A stretch of 64,000 nt of DNA from positions 124,001-188,000 of the forward strand of contig NZ_JAIRAU010000019.1 of assembly GCF_020073745.1 (NCBI RefSeq), written 5' to 3'. The notes under the pieces are model-generated. The model had not been told where the DNA came from. It made no database searches and worked only from the letters and a program-made list of their open reading frames with translations. The stretch's first letter is position 1. Each line of letters starts with the position of its first letter. The position numbers and the translations under genes were made by a program. This stretch comes from Nannocystis pusilla (GTDB lineage Bacteria > Myxococcota_A > Polyangia > Nannocystales > Nannocystaceae). Of this stretch, positions 52,006 through 61,569 are shown in pieces.

Positions 52006-53964
52006 ATGCGACGCGTAGTTCTCACGCTGACGATCGCTGCCGTCGCCGCCTGCAGTGACGGTGCCGCCACGAGCCAGACCGCCACCGACCTCACCGGCGA
52101 CGGCAGCACGGATCAGGGCACGACGCGCCCGACCACAGGCCTGCCCACGACCTCGGACTCGGGCCCGGACGCCACCGCCGGCGTCAGCGAGAGCACCGTC
52201 AGCACCTTCACGACCGGCGCGACCGGCACGACCGGCAGCACCGCCGACGAGACGACCGCCGCGGGGACCTGCGCCCTCGCGCCCGCCCCGGCCGGCCCGA
52301 TCCCCGTCGACCCCGCGTGCGAGGCCTCGTCGGTCAAGCAGGTCCTGGACCCCTGGAATTTCAAGGTCGAGTGGTCGTACGCGGCGCAGGACGACGTCCA
52401 CGCGCTGCCCGTGGTCGGCCCGCTGATCGACGACGACGGTGATGGCGACATCGACGGCGACGACCGCCCGGTCGTCGTCCTCGGCGTGCACGATGGCACC
52501 CTGGTGGTGCTGCGCGGCGACGGCGGCGGCCCGGTCTTCACGCTGCCCGGCATGCACCCGTCCGCCGGCCCTGCGATCGCCGACGTCGACAGCGACGGCG
52601 CGCCCGAGATCGTCATGGTCACCGCACAGAAGAGCGTCGTCGCGATCGACGGCGAAGGCGTGATCGAGTGGACCTCGCCCCCGCTCGTGGGCCAGGCCAA
52701 CAATCCGCAGGTCACGGTGGCCGACCTCGACGAGGACGGCGACGTCGAGGTCATCGCCGACAACGCCATCCTCGACGGCAAGTCGGGGGCTCTCATCGCC
52801 GCCATGACCGTCAATGGACCCTATCGCACGCCCGTGGTCGCCGACCTCGACCTCGACGGGAGCAAGGAGATCGTCCTCCATCATCAGGTCTTCGCCAGCA
52901 CGGGTGCCCTCCTGTGGCAGATCATCGGTGGCAACGGCCTGGAGGCGTTCGCGTCGGTCGCGAACATCGACGACGACCCCGAGGCCGAGCTCTTCATCAG
53001 TTATGGCACCACCCTGTACGTGCGCGAGCACGACGGCACGCCGATCGGCCAGTACCCGATCCCCGGCGAGGACAGTCTCACCCTGTTCGGACCCTCGTGC
53101 ATGGCCGACTTCGACGGCGACGGCCAGGTCGATATCGTCATACCCGCCGCCGACGTTCTCAACATGATGGATCCCGACGGCACGGTCCTGTGGCAGGCCG
53201 CCATCCAGGACCCCTCGGGCGCGGCAGGCTGCTCCGCCTACGACATCGACGGCGACGGCACCTACGAGGTCCTGTTCGCCGACGAGAACCACTTCTACGT
53301 GTTCGACGGGCTGACCGGCGCCGTCCTCTTCGACAACCCGGACCACGACTCGGACACCTACCTCGAGTACCCCGTGGTCGCCGATGTCGACCGGGACGGC
53401 TCCGCCGAGATCCTCGTCGTGACGAGCGGCGAGCAGCACGGCCTGAACGTGTTCGGCCACGCCGGCGCCGGCTGGTCCGCATCCGGCCCGGCCTGGCCGG
53501 TCCACGACTACGCCGTCACCAACGTCGGCCAGGACGGCTCCGTCCCGTCGTCGCCCGAGCCGTCCTGGGCCGCCCACAACACCTTCCGCGCGCGGCCCAC
53601 CGTCGACCACCCGGCCCTGCCCGACCTGCTCGTCCACATCACCGACACCTGCCACGCGTGCGCCACCGGCGAGGTCCAGATCGCCTACCAGGTGTGCAAC
53701 CAGGGCGACGTCGACGTCGACGCCGGCGTCCCGCTGACCCTGTTCGCGCTGGCCGGCGGCGCCGAGCTCGTCGTCGAGACCCGGGCCATGCCCGCCGTCG
53801 CCACCGGCGCCTGCCTGGCCGGCGACACCTTCGTGTTCCCCGCGACCCTGCTGGTCGACGGCGGCGTCGTCGTCCGCCTCCACGACGACGGCGGTGGCAC
53901 CGGCCCCACCGTCGAATGCAACGTCGACAACGACCAGGCCGCCGCCGAACCTGCGGGCTGCTAG
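52006..53964 (+). CDS. FG-GAP/VCBS repeat lipoprotein
   Basis: A 652-residue surface lipoprotein. ATG 52006 gives a signal peptide ending TIAAVAAC; the next 90 residues are a Thr/Ser-rich spacer. Residues about 115-520 form a propeller with FG-GAP calcium loops: DDDGDGDIDGDDRPVVVLG, DVDSDGAPEIVMVTAQ, DLDEDGDVEVIADN, DLDLDGSKEIVLHH, DFDGDGQVDIVIPA and DVDRDGSAEILVV. Residues about 545-640 form a CARDB-like adhesion domain (DLLVHITDTCHACATGEVQI). It resembles the rhamnogalacturonase/integrin-type secreted proteins of myxobacteria; a binding or scaffold role is expected. It is followed in tandem by another propeller gene 37 bases away. Confidence 0.87.
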   Translation: MRRVVLTLTIAAVAACSDGAATSQTATDLTGDGSTDQGTTRPTTGLPTTSDSGPDATAGVSESTVSTFTTGATGTTGSTADETTAAGTCALAPAPAGPIPVDPACEASSVKQVLDPWNFKVEWSYAAQDDVHALPVVGPLIDDDGDGDIDGDDRPVVVLGVHDGTLVVLRGDGGGPVFTLPGMHPSAGPAIADVDSDGAPEIVMVTAQKSVVAIDGEGVIEWTSPPLVGQANNPQVTVADLDEDGDVEVIADNAILDGKSGALIAAMTVNGPYRTPVVADLDLDGSKEIVLHHQVFASTGALLWQIIGGNGLEAFASVANIDDDPEAELFISYGTTLYVREHDGTPIGQYPIPGEDSLTLFGPSCMADFDGDGQVDIVIPAADVLNMMDPDGTVLWQAAIQDPSGAAGCSAYDIDGDGTYEVLFADENHFYVFDGLTGAVLFDNPDHDSDTYLEYPVVADVDRDGSAEILVVTSGEQHGLNVFGHAGAGWSASGPAWPVHDYAVTNVGQDGSVPSSPEPSWAAHNTFRARPTVDHPALPDLLVHITDTCHACATGEVQIAYQVCNQGDVDVDAGVPLTLFALAGGAELVVETRAMPAVATGACLAGDTFVFPATLLVDGGVVVRLHDDGGGTGPTVECNVDNDQAAAEPAGC

Positions 53965-54000
53965 CTAGGCCGGTCCCGACCTCCGCGGTACCATCGCGGC

Positions 54001-56037
54001 ATGTCCCGGCTCGCGTTCCGCACGCTGCTCGTCGCATTCGCCTCGCTCCTGCCGTGCGTCGCCGGGGCGGCGGTCCCCGACCGCGTGTGGGGCACCTACG
54101 TGGGCGCCGCGACCGACGACGTCGTCGAGGCGCTCGCCGTCGACGCCGAGGGCATGGTCTACGCCTGCGGGACCACGCGGTCGACCACGGGGATCGCCAC
54201 GCCGGGGTCGTTCCAGGCGACCACCGACGGGCAGAAGAAGGACGCGTTCCTCCTCAAGTTCGCGCCGGGCGGCGCCCGCGAGTGGGGCACGTACCTCGGC
54301 GGCGCCAGCGACGACGAGTGTCATGGGGTGGCCGTCGACGCCGCGGGCAACGTCGCCGTCGTCGGCAAGACGCTGTCCGCCGACTTCGACACGACTCCGG
54401 GCACCGTGATGCCGGAATTCGGCGGTATCGGCGAATACGACGGGTTCGTGGCGCTGTTCGACGCCGACGGCGAGCAGCTGTGGGGCACGTACATCGGCGG
54501 CCCCCTCGCCGACGCCATCGACGAGGTCGCGTTCGACGAGCAGGGCGCCCCTCACGTCGCCGGCATCACCAGGGGACTGAGCTTCGACCTCCCCGGCGCG
54601 CACCAGCCCGCGCCCGCGGGGCTTCAGGACGCCATGCTCGTCAAGCTGGACCCGGACGGCGCCCTGGCGTGGGGCACCTACTACGGCGGGACCTCCAGCG
54701 ACATCGGCACGTCCGTCGCCGTCGGCGCCGACGCGGTCTACCTCGGCGGCTACACCGGCTCCGCCCAGGGCATCGCCACGGCAGGCGTCTGGCAATCCGT
54801 GTACGCCGGCGGGCTCGACAACTTCATCGTGCGCTTCGACGCGGAGGGGTCGCGCGTGTGGGCCACGTACTACGGCGGCGAAGGTCTCGAGTCGGACGGC
54901 GATCTGGCGATCGCACCGGGCGGCGGCGTGGTGTGGGCCGGCTACACCACCTCGCCCATGGGTATCGCGACGCCGGGCGCCCACAAGACCTTCCTCGCGG
55001 GGAGCCGCGACGCTCTGCTCGCGCGCTTCGACGCCGACGGCGGTCTGACGTGGGCCACCTACTTCGGCGGGTCCGGCGACGACCAGCGCGGCAGCGTCGC
55101 CGTCGATCCGTACGGCAATTTCTTGCTCGTCGGCATCACGAGCTCGATGGGCGCCATCGCCACGCAGGGGGCGTACCAGAGCCAGCTCGCGGGCGAGTAC
55201 GACCTCTTCCTCGCCAAGTTCGGCCCGGACGGGGCGCGCGTGTGGAGCACCTACTACGGCGGCCCCGCGCTGGAGTCCAGCAACACCCCCGGCAACCTCG
55301 CCGTCCACGGCCCCGACATCTACGTCGCGGGGAAGACGAAGTCTCTCGCCGGCCTCACCACGCCGGACGCGTTCCAACCGGACCCGGGGACGCAAGAAGA
55401 CGGCTTCGTCGCGCGCTTCGACCAGGGCGACCTCGGCGGCGCCTGCCAGGCCGACGCCGACTGCACGATCGGCTTCTGCGCCGACGGCGTGTGCTGCGAC
55501 GCCCCCTGCGGCGGCGGCGACCCGGACGACTGCCAGGCCTGCAGCGCCGCTCTCGGCGCCCGCGTCGACGGCACGTGCACCCTGCTCGCCGCCGGCACGA
55601 CGTGCCGCCCCGCCGCCGCGGAGTGCGATGCGCCCGAGCTGTGCACCGGCGACGGGGCGGCCTGCCCCGCAGACTCGCCCGCGGCCGACGATACCCCCTG
55701 TCCCGACGGCCTGTGCCTCGGCGGCGTGTGCGAGCCCGCGACGGCGACCACCACCACGACCACCACCGACACGAGCACGGGCTCGTCGGACACGACCGGC
55801 GAACCGCAGGTGCCGACCAGCAGCACCTCCACCTCCGACGACGCGCCGACCGGGACCTCCCCCGACGCCCCGAGCAGCACCGGCGCGCCGGACCCGACCA
55901 CGGACGCGAGCTCGGAGACCGACACCGCGGGGCAGACCGACGGCGGCTGCGGCTGCTCCACGGGACATGGCCCCATGGACATGTCTCTCGTGACATTCGC
56001 CGCGCTCGCGCTCTCCCGCCGCCGCCGCCGCCGCTAG
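54001..56037 (+). CDS. SBBP beta-propeller protein with MYXO-CTERM-like tail
   Basis: A 678-residue exported protein. A signal peptide (LLVAFASLLPCVAGAAV) is followed by about eight SBBP blades of the type WGTYLGGASDDECHGVAVDA and GNVAVVGKT (residues 30-480). A Cys-rich linker (CTIGFCADGVCCDAPCGGG) and a Thr/Ser-rich spacer precede a C-terminal Gly-Cys-Gly-Cys, a hydrophobic helix (MSLVTFAALALS) and RRRRRR. This tripartite end matches MYXO-CTERM sorting signals, which are processed and anchored at the outer surface. The gene is 37 bases after the FG-GAP gene, same strand, so a shared transcript is likely. Confidence 0.88.
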   Translation: MSRLAFRTLLVAFASLLPCVAGAAVPDRVWGTYVGAATDDVVEALAVDAEGMVYACGTTRSTTGIATPGSFQATTDGQKKDAFLLKFAPGGAREWGTYLGGASDDECHGVAVDAAGNVAVVGKTLSADFDTTPGTVMPEFGGIGEYDGFVALFDADGEQLWGTYIGGPLADAIDEVAFDEQGAPHVAGITRGLSFDLPGAHQPAPAGLQDAMLVKLDPDGALAWGTYYGGTSSDIGTSVAVGADAVYLGGYTGSAQGIATAGVWQSVYAGGLDNFIVRFDAEGSRVWATYYGGEGLESDGDLAIAPGGGVVWAGYTTSPMGIATPGAHKTFLAGSRDALLARFDADGGLTWATYFGGSGDDQRGSVAVDPYGNFLLVGITSSMGAIATQGAYQSQLAGEYDLFLAKFGPDGARVWSTYYGGPALESSNTPGNLAVHGPDIYVAGKTKSLAGLTTPDAFQPDPGTQEDGFVARFDQGDLGGACQADADCTIGFCADGVCCDAPCGGGDPDDCQACSAALGARVDGTCTLLAAGTTCRPAAAECDAPELCTGDGAACPADSPAADDTPCPDGLCLGGVCEPATATTTTTTTDTSTGSSDTTGEPQVPTSSTSTSDDAPTGTSPDAPSSTGAPDPTTDASSETDTAGQTDGGCGCSTGHGPMDMSLVTFAALALSRRRRRR

Positions 56038-56323
56038 CGAATCTTCAGCCGAAGCTCTGGTGCACCGGGCTCATACCCGTCCGTGCGCCGGACGGCCGAG
56101 AGGGCTGCAGTGGCACGCGGCGCGCGGCGGCGACGAGAAGCTGCTCGCGCCGCTTCAGGGGCATGATGTCACCGGCCTCGTCGAGGTCGCCGACGTGGCC
56201 TCGAGCGGCTCGCTGAGGTCGTCGCTGCCGAGCCGCTGCGGGTCGCGGTCGCCGGGCGCACCCGCCCCGCGACGGCCTGTCGAGTGATTTCACCGGCCCG
56301 GGCCCGAGGCGCGGGCCTGGCCG
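56038..56323. other. Intergenic region between convergent genes
   Basis: No gene supported in this 286-base gap. Confidence 0.3.
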
Positions 56324-58552
56324 TCAGAAGGTCAGACCGAAGCTGCCGCAGCCGAGGCCGAACCGGTCGACGCGGTCGCCCATGCGCCCGTGCTTGCGGT
56401 TCGCCACCTGTCCTGCAGGACAGTTCGTCTGCGGGAACGCGCCGCCGCCCCCGCCGCCGTGCGCCGCGAGGTTGGTGACGGCGCCGGTGGCGATCGAGAA
56501 GCCGAGTGCGTTCTCGCTGATCACCAGCGGCGCGCAGCGGAACCCGACCTGGTCGAGCTCCGACCCGGAGCGCCCGAAGAAGCCGACGATCACCTGGTCC
56601 AGGGGGCACGGGCTGTTGAAGGGGCCGCCGCCGCCGCCGCCGACTGCCGGGAGAGTGCCGGCCTGGGCGGCCTTGACCACGAACTTGTCGTTGAGGACAC
56701 CGACGCTGAGCGCGCCGCAGATCCCGGTGAGCCGGTCGACGCGGTCGCCGCTGCGGCCGTTGAAGCCGATCAGCACCTGGCCCGGCGGACAGGACAGATC
56801 GAACGGCGAGCCGCCCCCTCCGCCAAACGCGGTGAGGCCCTGACCGGCGCCGATCGGGACGGTCTTCGGCGGCAGGTGGCAGAGCAGCGAGCAGGTGTCG
56901 GCGTTGATGGCGTTGCCGTCGTCGCACTGCTCGCTGGCCTGTTTGATGCCGTCGCCGCACCTCGGATCGGTGCAGGCGTTGGTGCAGCCGTCGTTGTTGA
57001 TGGCGTTGCCGTCGTCGCACTGCTCGCCGGGCTGCTCGAAGCCGTCGCCGCAGCGGGCGTCGAGACACGCGAGGGTGCAGCCGCCGTCGAAGTTGTCGTT
57101 GTCGGCGCCCTCGTCGCACTGCTCGCTGGCCTGCTTGATGCCGTCGCCGCAGGTCTCGAGCTTGCAGACGCTGCTGCAGCCGTCGTCATCGTCGAGGTTG
57201 CCGTCGTCGCAGCCCTCGTTCGGGCCCTTGTCGCCGTCGCCGCAGACGTTGTTCTGGCAGCTGGCGTTGCAGGCCAGGCCGGGGCCGTTGTTGCCGGGGC
57301 CGGCGTCGCACTGCTCGTTCTGGGCGTGGACGAGGCCGTCGCCGCAGACGGCGCTCCGGCACTGCGAGGTGCAGTCGCCGCTGTCGGCGTTGGCGCCGCC
57401 GAGGTCGCACTGCTCGTCCAGGCTCGGCTGGACGAAGCCGTCGCCGCAGTCCGGAGCCGCGCAATTGTCGGTGCAGCCGTCGTCGTTCTCGCCGTTCTGG
57501 CCGTCGTCGCAGACCTCGCCGGGGTCGAGGACCGCGTTGCCGCACTCCTCGAGCTCGCACTGGCTGTTGCAGCCGTCGCCCGGCTCGAGGTTCCCGTCGT
57601 CACACTGCTCGCCAGGGCCGAGGTCGAAGTCGCCGCAGACGTTGAACTGACAGCTGGCGTTGCAGGCCTTGCCGGGACCGTTGTCCGCGCCGTTGTCACA
57701 CTCCTCCGCGCCGTCGCCGGTGTTGAAGAGGTTGCCGTCGCCGCAGACGTTCGCGAGGCAGGTGGTGGTGCAGGCGGCGTTGTCGGCGTTGTCGGGGCCG
57801 TCGTCGCACTCCTCGCCGACGCCCGGCTGGATGAAGCCGTCGCTGCAGACCGCGTTGGTGCAGGCGTTGGTGCAGAGGTCGGTGTCGTCGAGGTTGCCGT
57901 CGTCGCACTCCTCGTTGGAGCCGACGCTCATGTCGCCGCAGGAGGCGGCGACGCAGTCGTTGCCGCAGCTGTCGTCGTCGACCTCGTTGCCGTCGTCGCA
58001 GCCCTCGCCCGGGCCGACGTGGCCGTCGCCGCAGACGTTGCTGCTGCAGTCGGACTTGCAGCTGTTGGTGTCGGCGTTGTCGGGACCGTCGTCGCACGCC
58101 TCGCCCGGGCCCGGGTCGCCGTCACCGCAGGTGTTGGGCTGGCACATCGCGTTGCATGCCTTCCCGGGGCCGTTGTCGCGGCCATCGTCGCAGATCTCGC
58201 CAGGATCGATGTTGCCGTCGCCGCACCCGGGCTCGGGGCCGGTGGTGTCGGTGGTCGTGTCGATCGTGTCGGTGGTCGTGTCAGTCGTATCGGTGGTGCC
58301 GGTGGTCGTGTCCGTGGTCGCGGCGGTCCCGGTGGGCACGTCGGCCGTGGAGCTGCCGGTCGTCGTCGGCGTGGGGTCGGTGCTCGCGGTGCCCGGTGTG
58401 CCCGTCGTCGTCTGCACCTCGGTGGTACTCGAGCTCTCGGTCACGCCGATCGAGGTCGTCGTGAGGTCGTCGCCGCACGCCCCGAGCAGCAGGACCGAGG
58501 TCGCAATCGCAGTTCGCCAGCTTCTCACTTCGCTAGAATTCATGATCTCCAT
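56324..58552 (-). CDS. Cysteine-rich DUF4215-repeat lipoprotein
   Basis: A 742-residue surface lipoprotein. ATG 58552 (GGGA upstream; ATG 58543 is close by) opens a signal ending VLLLGACG, then about 80 Thr-rich residues (TTDTTTGTTDTTDTTTDT). Residues about 110-580 contain fourteen CGDG-type repeats of about 35 residues (CGDGHVGPGEGCDDGNEVDD), the DUF4215 Cys-rich repeat. The last 155 residues hold three copies of a domain with GGGGG, F, C, GRSGDRVDR and a final C (CPPGQVLIGFNGRSGDRVDR). Each repeat has four to six Cys. Function of the family is unknown; a stiff surface stalk with three C-terminal lectin-like heads is a reasonable guess. Confidence 0.88.
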   Translation of the reverse strand: MEIMNSSEVRSWRTAIATSVLLLGACGDDLTTTSIGVTESSSTTEVQTTTGTPGTASTDPTPTTTGSSTADVPTGTAATTDTTTGTTDTTDTTTDTIDTTTDTTGPEPGCGDGNIDPGEICDDGRDNGPGKACNAMCQPNTCGDGDPGPGEACDDGPDNADTNSCKSDCSSNVCGDGHVGPGEGCDDGNEVDDDSCGNDCVAASCGDMSVGSNEECDDGNLDDTDLCTNACTNAVCSDGFIQPGVGEECDDGPDNADNAACTTTCLANVCGDGNLFNTGDGAEECDNGADNGPGKACNASCQFNVCGDFDLGPGEQCDDGNLEPGDGCNSQCELEECGNAVLDPGEVCDDGQNGENDDGCTDNCAAPDCGDGFVQPSLDEQCDLGGANADSGDCTSQCRSAVCGDGLVHAQNEQCDAGPGNNGPGLACNASCQNNVCGDGDKGPNEGCDDGNLDDDDGCSSVCKLETCGDGIKQASEQCDEGADNDNFDGGCTLACLDARCGDGFEQPGEQCDDGNAINNDGCTNACTDPRCGDGIKQASEQCDDGNAINADTCSLLCHLPPKTVPIGAGQGLTAFGGGGGSPFDLSCPPGQVLIGFNGRSGDRVDRLTGICGALSVGVLNDKFVVKAAQAGTLPAVGGGGGGPFNSPCPLDQVIVGFFGRSGSELDQVGFRCAPLVISENALGFSIATGAVTNLAAHGGGGGGAFPQTNCPAGQVANRKHGRMGDRVDRFGLGCGSFGLTF

Positions 58553-58949
58553 GCTTCCCTGTCTCCGCGGCGCGCCGGCCGCGACGTAAGTACTCCGCGC
58601 ATGTTCCCAGGCCGACTGTGCCAGAGTCCCGGGCGGACGACGATCCTCCCGGCTGTCGGCCTGGAACCTCACCCCGCCCGAATTCCCGCCGCATGCCCCG
58701 GCGAACGAGCTGGCCTGCCAGGACATGTTGCTCGGGATCCGCAGCGCGAACGCGCGCTTGACCTCGAGCGGCTGGCAATCGACATCATCCACCGGGCCAC
58801 GACGTGCAGCGCCTGTCGGACGTGGTGAAGCGGAGCAGGCGCCAATCGTGGGTCCAGGCGGCCCGAGCCATTGCCGAGCTGGGCGAACATGTCGTGGGCG
58901 GGACATCGTGCTCGAGGCCCGAAACTCGGAGACAGAATCAAGAATCCTC
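58553..58949. other. Intergenic region
   Basis: No supported gene. A minus strand frame near 58660-58800 reads VKRAFALRIPSNMSWQASS, protein-like but without start or family. It contains the promoters of the two divergent genes. Confidence 0.3.
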
Positions 58950-59951
58950 ATGCCGGATCCCCTCCCGAACACAATGAAGGCGTGCCGCGTGAACGAGTTC
59001 GGCCCCCCCGAGGCGATCGTCCTCGAGGATCTTCCGCTCCCGATCCCGGCTGCCGGCGAGGTCCTGGTCCGTGTGGCCGCGGCCGGCGTGGGCCCCTGGG
59101 ATGGCTGGATCAGGGCCGGCAAGAGCGCGCTCCCCCAGCCTCTCCCACTCACGCTCGGTTCGGACCTGTCGGGGACGGTCGCGGCCGTTGGCCCGAACGT
59201 CTCCGCTTTCCGTCCGGGCGAGCCGGTGTTCGGTGTGACCAACCCGCGCTTCACTGGCGCCTGTGCCGAATACGCCGTCGCCCAGGCGGGAATGATCGCT
59301 CACCGCCCCGAGGGGCTGGCCGAGATCGATGCGGCGGCCTTGCCCGTGATCGCCGCCACCGCCCAGCAGGCCCTGTTCGATCAGGCGGGCTTGCAGCCGG
59401 GGCAGACCGTCCTGATCCACGGTGGGGCCGGCAACGTGGGGGCGCTCGCGGTCCAGCTCGCCCATCAGGCGGGTCTTCAGGTGATCGCCACGGCAAGTGA
59501 GCGGGACGCGGCGTCCGTCCGCTCCCTGGGCGCTGGCCGGGTGATCGACTACCGCACCGCCCGGTTCGAGGACGAGGTCACCGGTGTCGATGCGGTGATC
59601 GACCTGGTCGGCGGAGACGTCCAGGCGCGGTCGTTCCGGGTCCTTCGCCCGGGCGGCGCTCTGATCTCCGCCGTCTCGGAACCCGACCGGCAGGAGGCGA
59701 CCCGCCGCCAGGTCCGGGCCGCGTTCTTTCTGGTCCAGGTCACGAGCGCCGCCCTGAACCGGATCGCCGCCCTCGTTCAGGCGGGCCGCCTCGTCGCGGT
59801 GGTCGGCACGGTCCTCCCCCTGGCAGCGATCCGGACTGCCCATGAGATGCTGGAGGGCACGCGCCCGCACCCGAGCGGCAAGATTGTGCTGCGGGTCGCG
59901 CTTGAGGATTCCAAGGGGGCTTCAGACACCCGGGCTCGAGCACACACGTAA
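58950..59951 (+). CDS. Zinc-independent alcohol dehydrogenase/quinone oxidoreductase
   Basis: A 333-residue medium-chain dehydrogenase/reductase. The GroES-like domain has IPAAGEVLVRVAAAGVGPWD and LGSDLSGTVAAVGPNVSAFR; the Rossmann domain has VLIHGGAGNVGALAVQLAHQ for NADPH and AGRVIDYRTARF. There are no zinc-ligand cysteines, which places it with quinone reductase/zeta-crystallin-type enzymes that reduce quinones or activated alkenes. ATG 58950 is chosen; ATG 58974 is an alternative. Cytoplasmic. It has no operon partner. Confidence 0.92.
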   Translation: MPDPLPNTMKACRVNEFGPPEAIVLEDLPLPIPAAGEVLVRVAAAGVGPWDGWIRAGKSALPQPLPLTLGSDLSGTVAAVGPNVSAFRPGEPVFGVTNPRFTGACAEYAVAQAGMIAHRPEGLAEIDAAALPVIAATAQQALFDQAGLQPGQTVLIHGGAGNVGALAVQLAHQAGLQVIATASERDAASVRSLGAGRVIDYRTARFEDEVTGVDAVIDLVGGDVQARSFRVLRPGGALISAVSEPDRQEATRRQVRAAFFLVQVTSAALNRIAALVQAGRLVAVVGTVLPLAAIRTAHEMLEGTRPHPSGKIVLRVALEDSKGASDTRARAHT

Positions 59952-60128
59952 CAGGACGCTGCGCCTCGTCTCGACGTCGTCGCGGACACGCAAAGCGGCC
60001 TTCGTGGCGCGCCACAGTCGCTCTGCAAGGAAGAGCTCGCCATGTGGAACGCCACGGCGGCCATAAGTGCACACAATCGTCTTCGCAGGCGTGTGATACA
60101 GTCGCCATGTGCAAGGAGACAACCATTC

Positions 60129-60983
60129 ATGACGCTTCCACCACACTCCCCTGCAAAACTCCTCGGTGCACTTCTGGCGCTGGCGCCCGCCTGCAGTGGC
60201 GCCGGGGATGTCGAGGCGACGACCGACGCGGGTACGGCGGGCACGGCCGCCACGACCGCGGACCCGAACACGAACGCGACCACCACGACCACGGAGCCCG
60301 ATCCCACGACCACAGCGACGCCCACGACCGGGACGTCGACGACAGGCGGCACCGACACGACGGACGCGACCGGTGAATCGACGACCGCCGACACGACCGG
60401 AGACGACGCCGCGGAGCTCCTGCAAAAGTGCATGGACACCGCGGCCCTCCAGGCCGAGCTCAACGCGGCGCAATGCCAGTGCAACGTCAACATCGGCCTG
60501 CACCCCGACGTGGCGACCTGCCTCTCGCTCATCCCGCCCGAGCAGGCGCTCACCCCGTGCGCATGCGAGTTGTACATTCAAGACCCCGGGGTCGAGGAAT
60601 TCTTCGACTGCATGACGCGGCCGTACGCGCAGGTCGTCATGTGCACCGCCGACGTGGTATGCGCCCAGGATCCGGCGCCGCTGCTCGCGTGCCTGCAACC
60701 GTTTTACGAGCAGCTCAACGCCTGCCCGTCGCTGCCGATGTCGACGACGGCTCAGGTCGAGATCCAGTGCAACAATGTCGAGCCCTTCCAGTGCGCTTCG
60801 GGCGAGCAGATCCCCGAGACCTGGCAGTGCAACTACATCATCGACTGCATGGACGCTTCGGAGGAGAAGGGCTGCCCGGACTCGTTCGGGTGCGCCGACG
60901 GCAGCGCATACTTCCCGAGCAATTATGTGTGCGACGACTACGAAGACTGCCAGGACGGCTCCGACGAAGCGGATTGTCCGTAA
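60129..60983 (+). CDS. Lipoprotein with LDL-receptor class A domains
   Basis: A 284-residue lipoprotein. The signal (LLGALLALAPAC) ends at the lipobox and is followed by a 70-residue Thr-rich spacer. Residues about 95-215 are an all-helical Cys-rich domain (CQCNVNIGLHPDVATCLSLI; FFDCMTRPYAQVVMCTADVV). Residues about 217-284 are two LDLa modules: FQCASGEQIPETWQCNYIID then CMDASEEKGC, and FGCADGSAYFPSNYVCDDYE then DCQDGSDEADC. The second has the full calcium set (D, D, DGSDE). LDLa modules are chiefly metazoan and rare in bacteria. Located on the cell surface; ligand unknown. Confidence 0.85.
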   Translation: MTLPPHSPAKLLGALLALAPACSGAGDVEATTDAGTAGTAATTADPNTNATTTTTEPDPTTTATPTTGTSTTGGTDTTDATGESTTADTTGDDAAELLQKCMDTAALQAELNAAQCQCNVNIGLHPDVATCLSLIPPEQALTPCACELYIQDPGVEEFFDCMTRPYAQVVMCTADVVCAQDPAPLLACLQPFYEQLNACPSLPMSTTAQVEIQCNNVEPFQCASGEQIPETWQCNYIIDCMDASEEKGCPDSFGCADGSAYFPSNYVCDDYEDCQDGSDEADCP

Positions 60984-61029
60984 CCGCGGCGACTCCGGGC
61001 GTCGTGCGTGATGGGGCGCCCGATGAACG

Positions 61030-61143
61030 TCGGACCGGCAGGTGCAATCCCAGCGGTGGAGCACGCGCGAGAAGTCGCGGCGCTCGAGCGCGTCGCGCAG
61101 GATGAAGAAGTTGGCGCTGCCGAGGTCGCCGAACGACCCACAC
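61030..61143 (-). pseudogene. DUF1963 (YwqG-like) gene end fragment
   Basis: The frame reads CGSFGDLGSANFFILRDALE and RRDFSRVLHRWDCT, resembling the conserved end of DUF1963 proteins (GDxGxxxFxIxREDLxxRxF). The bulk of the gene is missing and the frame is lost after WDCT. Confidence 0.55.
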
Positions 61144-61146
61144 CGC

Positions 61147-61548
61147 TCAATTGCCGGCGAGGGCCTCCTCGAGGAAGGCGACCGCCTCGTCCTCGTCGTC
61201 GAAGGTCCGGTAGCCCTGGTCCTGGCGTTCGTGCCGGACCAGCTGGATCTTGCCGCTGAGGGTGCGCACGAGGACGGCGCCGGCGCCGGCGCCGTCGAAC
61301 ACGCGGACGCGGTGCTCGCGGGTCGCCTCCTCGAACGCGGGATCGTTGCGCTGCGGGCCGAGGCGGAGATCGACGAGCACGGCGCGGCGACTGCGGTCGA
61401 ATGGGAGGGCGTGCACCCGCTGCCACAGCGCCTCGTAGGAGGCGCCGGCCTCGTCGGCGCTGGTGTAGGGCGCGGCGGTGCGGACGATCCGGATGATCCG
61501 CGGGCCCGGCTCGACCCGCCAGAACGTATCGCCCTCGTCGCGCCGCAT
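61147..61548 (-). CDS. SpoIIAA/STAS-like protein
   Basis: A 133-residue soluble protein. Sequence pieces FDRSRRAVLVDLRLGPQRND, VFDGAGAGAVLVRTLSGKIQ and FDDEDEAVAFLEEALAGN give the beta-alpha pattern of the SpoIIAA-like/STAS-related fold (YxxxDExxAxxWL in family). It lies 21 bases downstream of the PAS histidine kinase on the same strand, so it is in the same operon and may be part of the same signalling chain. Function not known. Confidence 0.7.
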   Translation of the reverse strand: MRRDEGDTFWRVEPGPRIIRIVRTAAPYTSADEAGASYEALWQRVHALPFDRSRRAVLVDLRLGPQRNDPAFEEATREHRVRVFDGAGAGAVLVRTLSGKIQLVRHERQDQGYRTFDDEDEAVAFLEEALAGN

Positions 61549-61569
61549 CGAGCGAGAGCTTACGCCAAG

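Noticed and set aside
53965-55968. Long minus strand open frame
   Set aside because: Antisense shadow of the SBBP gene, with low-complexity composition typical of GC-rich DNA.
52668-56216. 1182-codon + strand open frame
   Set aside because: It is a shadow of the FG-GAP and SBBP genes in another frame; its residues are almost all Arg, Pro, Gly and His, and no family motif appears.
56900-58260. Repeated CGTCGTCGCAC-type pattern considered as a tandem DNA repeat
   Set aside because: It is the codon signature of the CGDG protein repeats, not a non-coding repeat.
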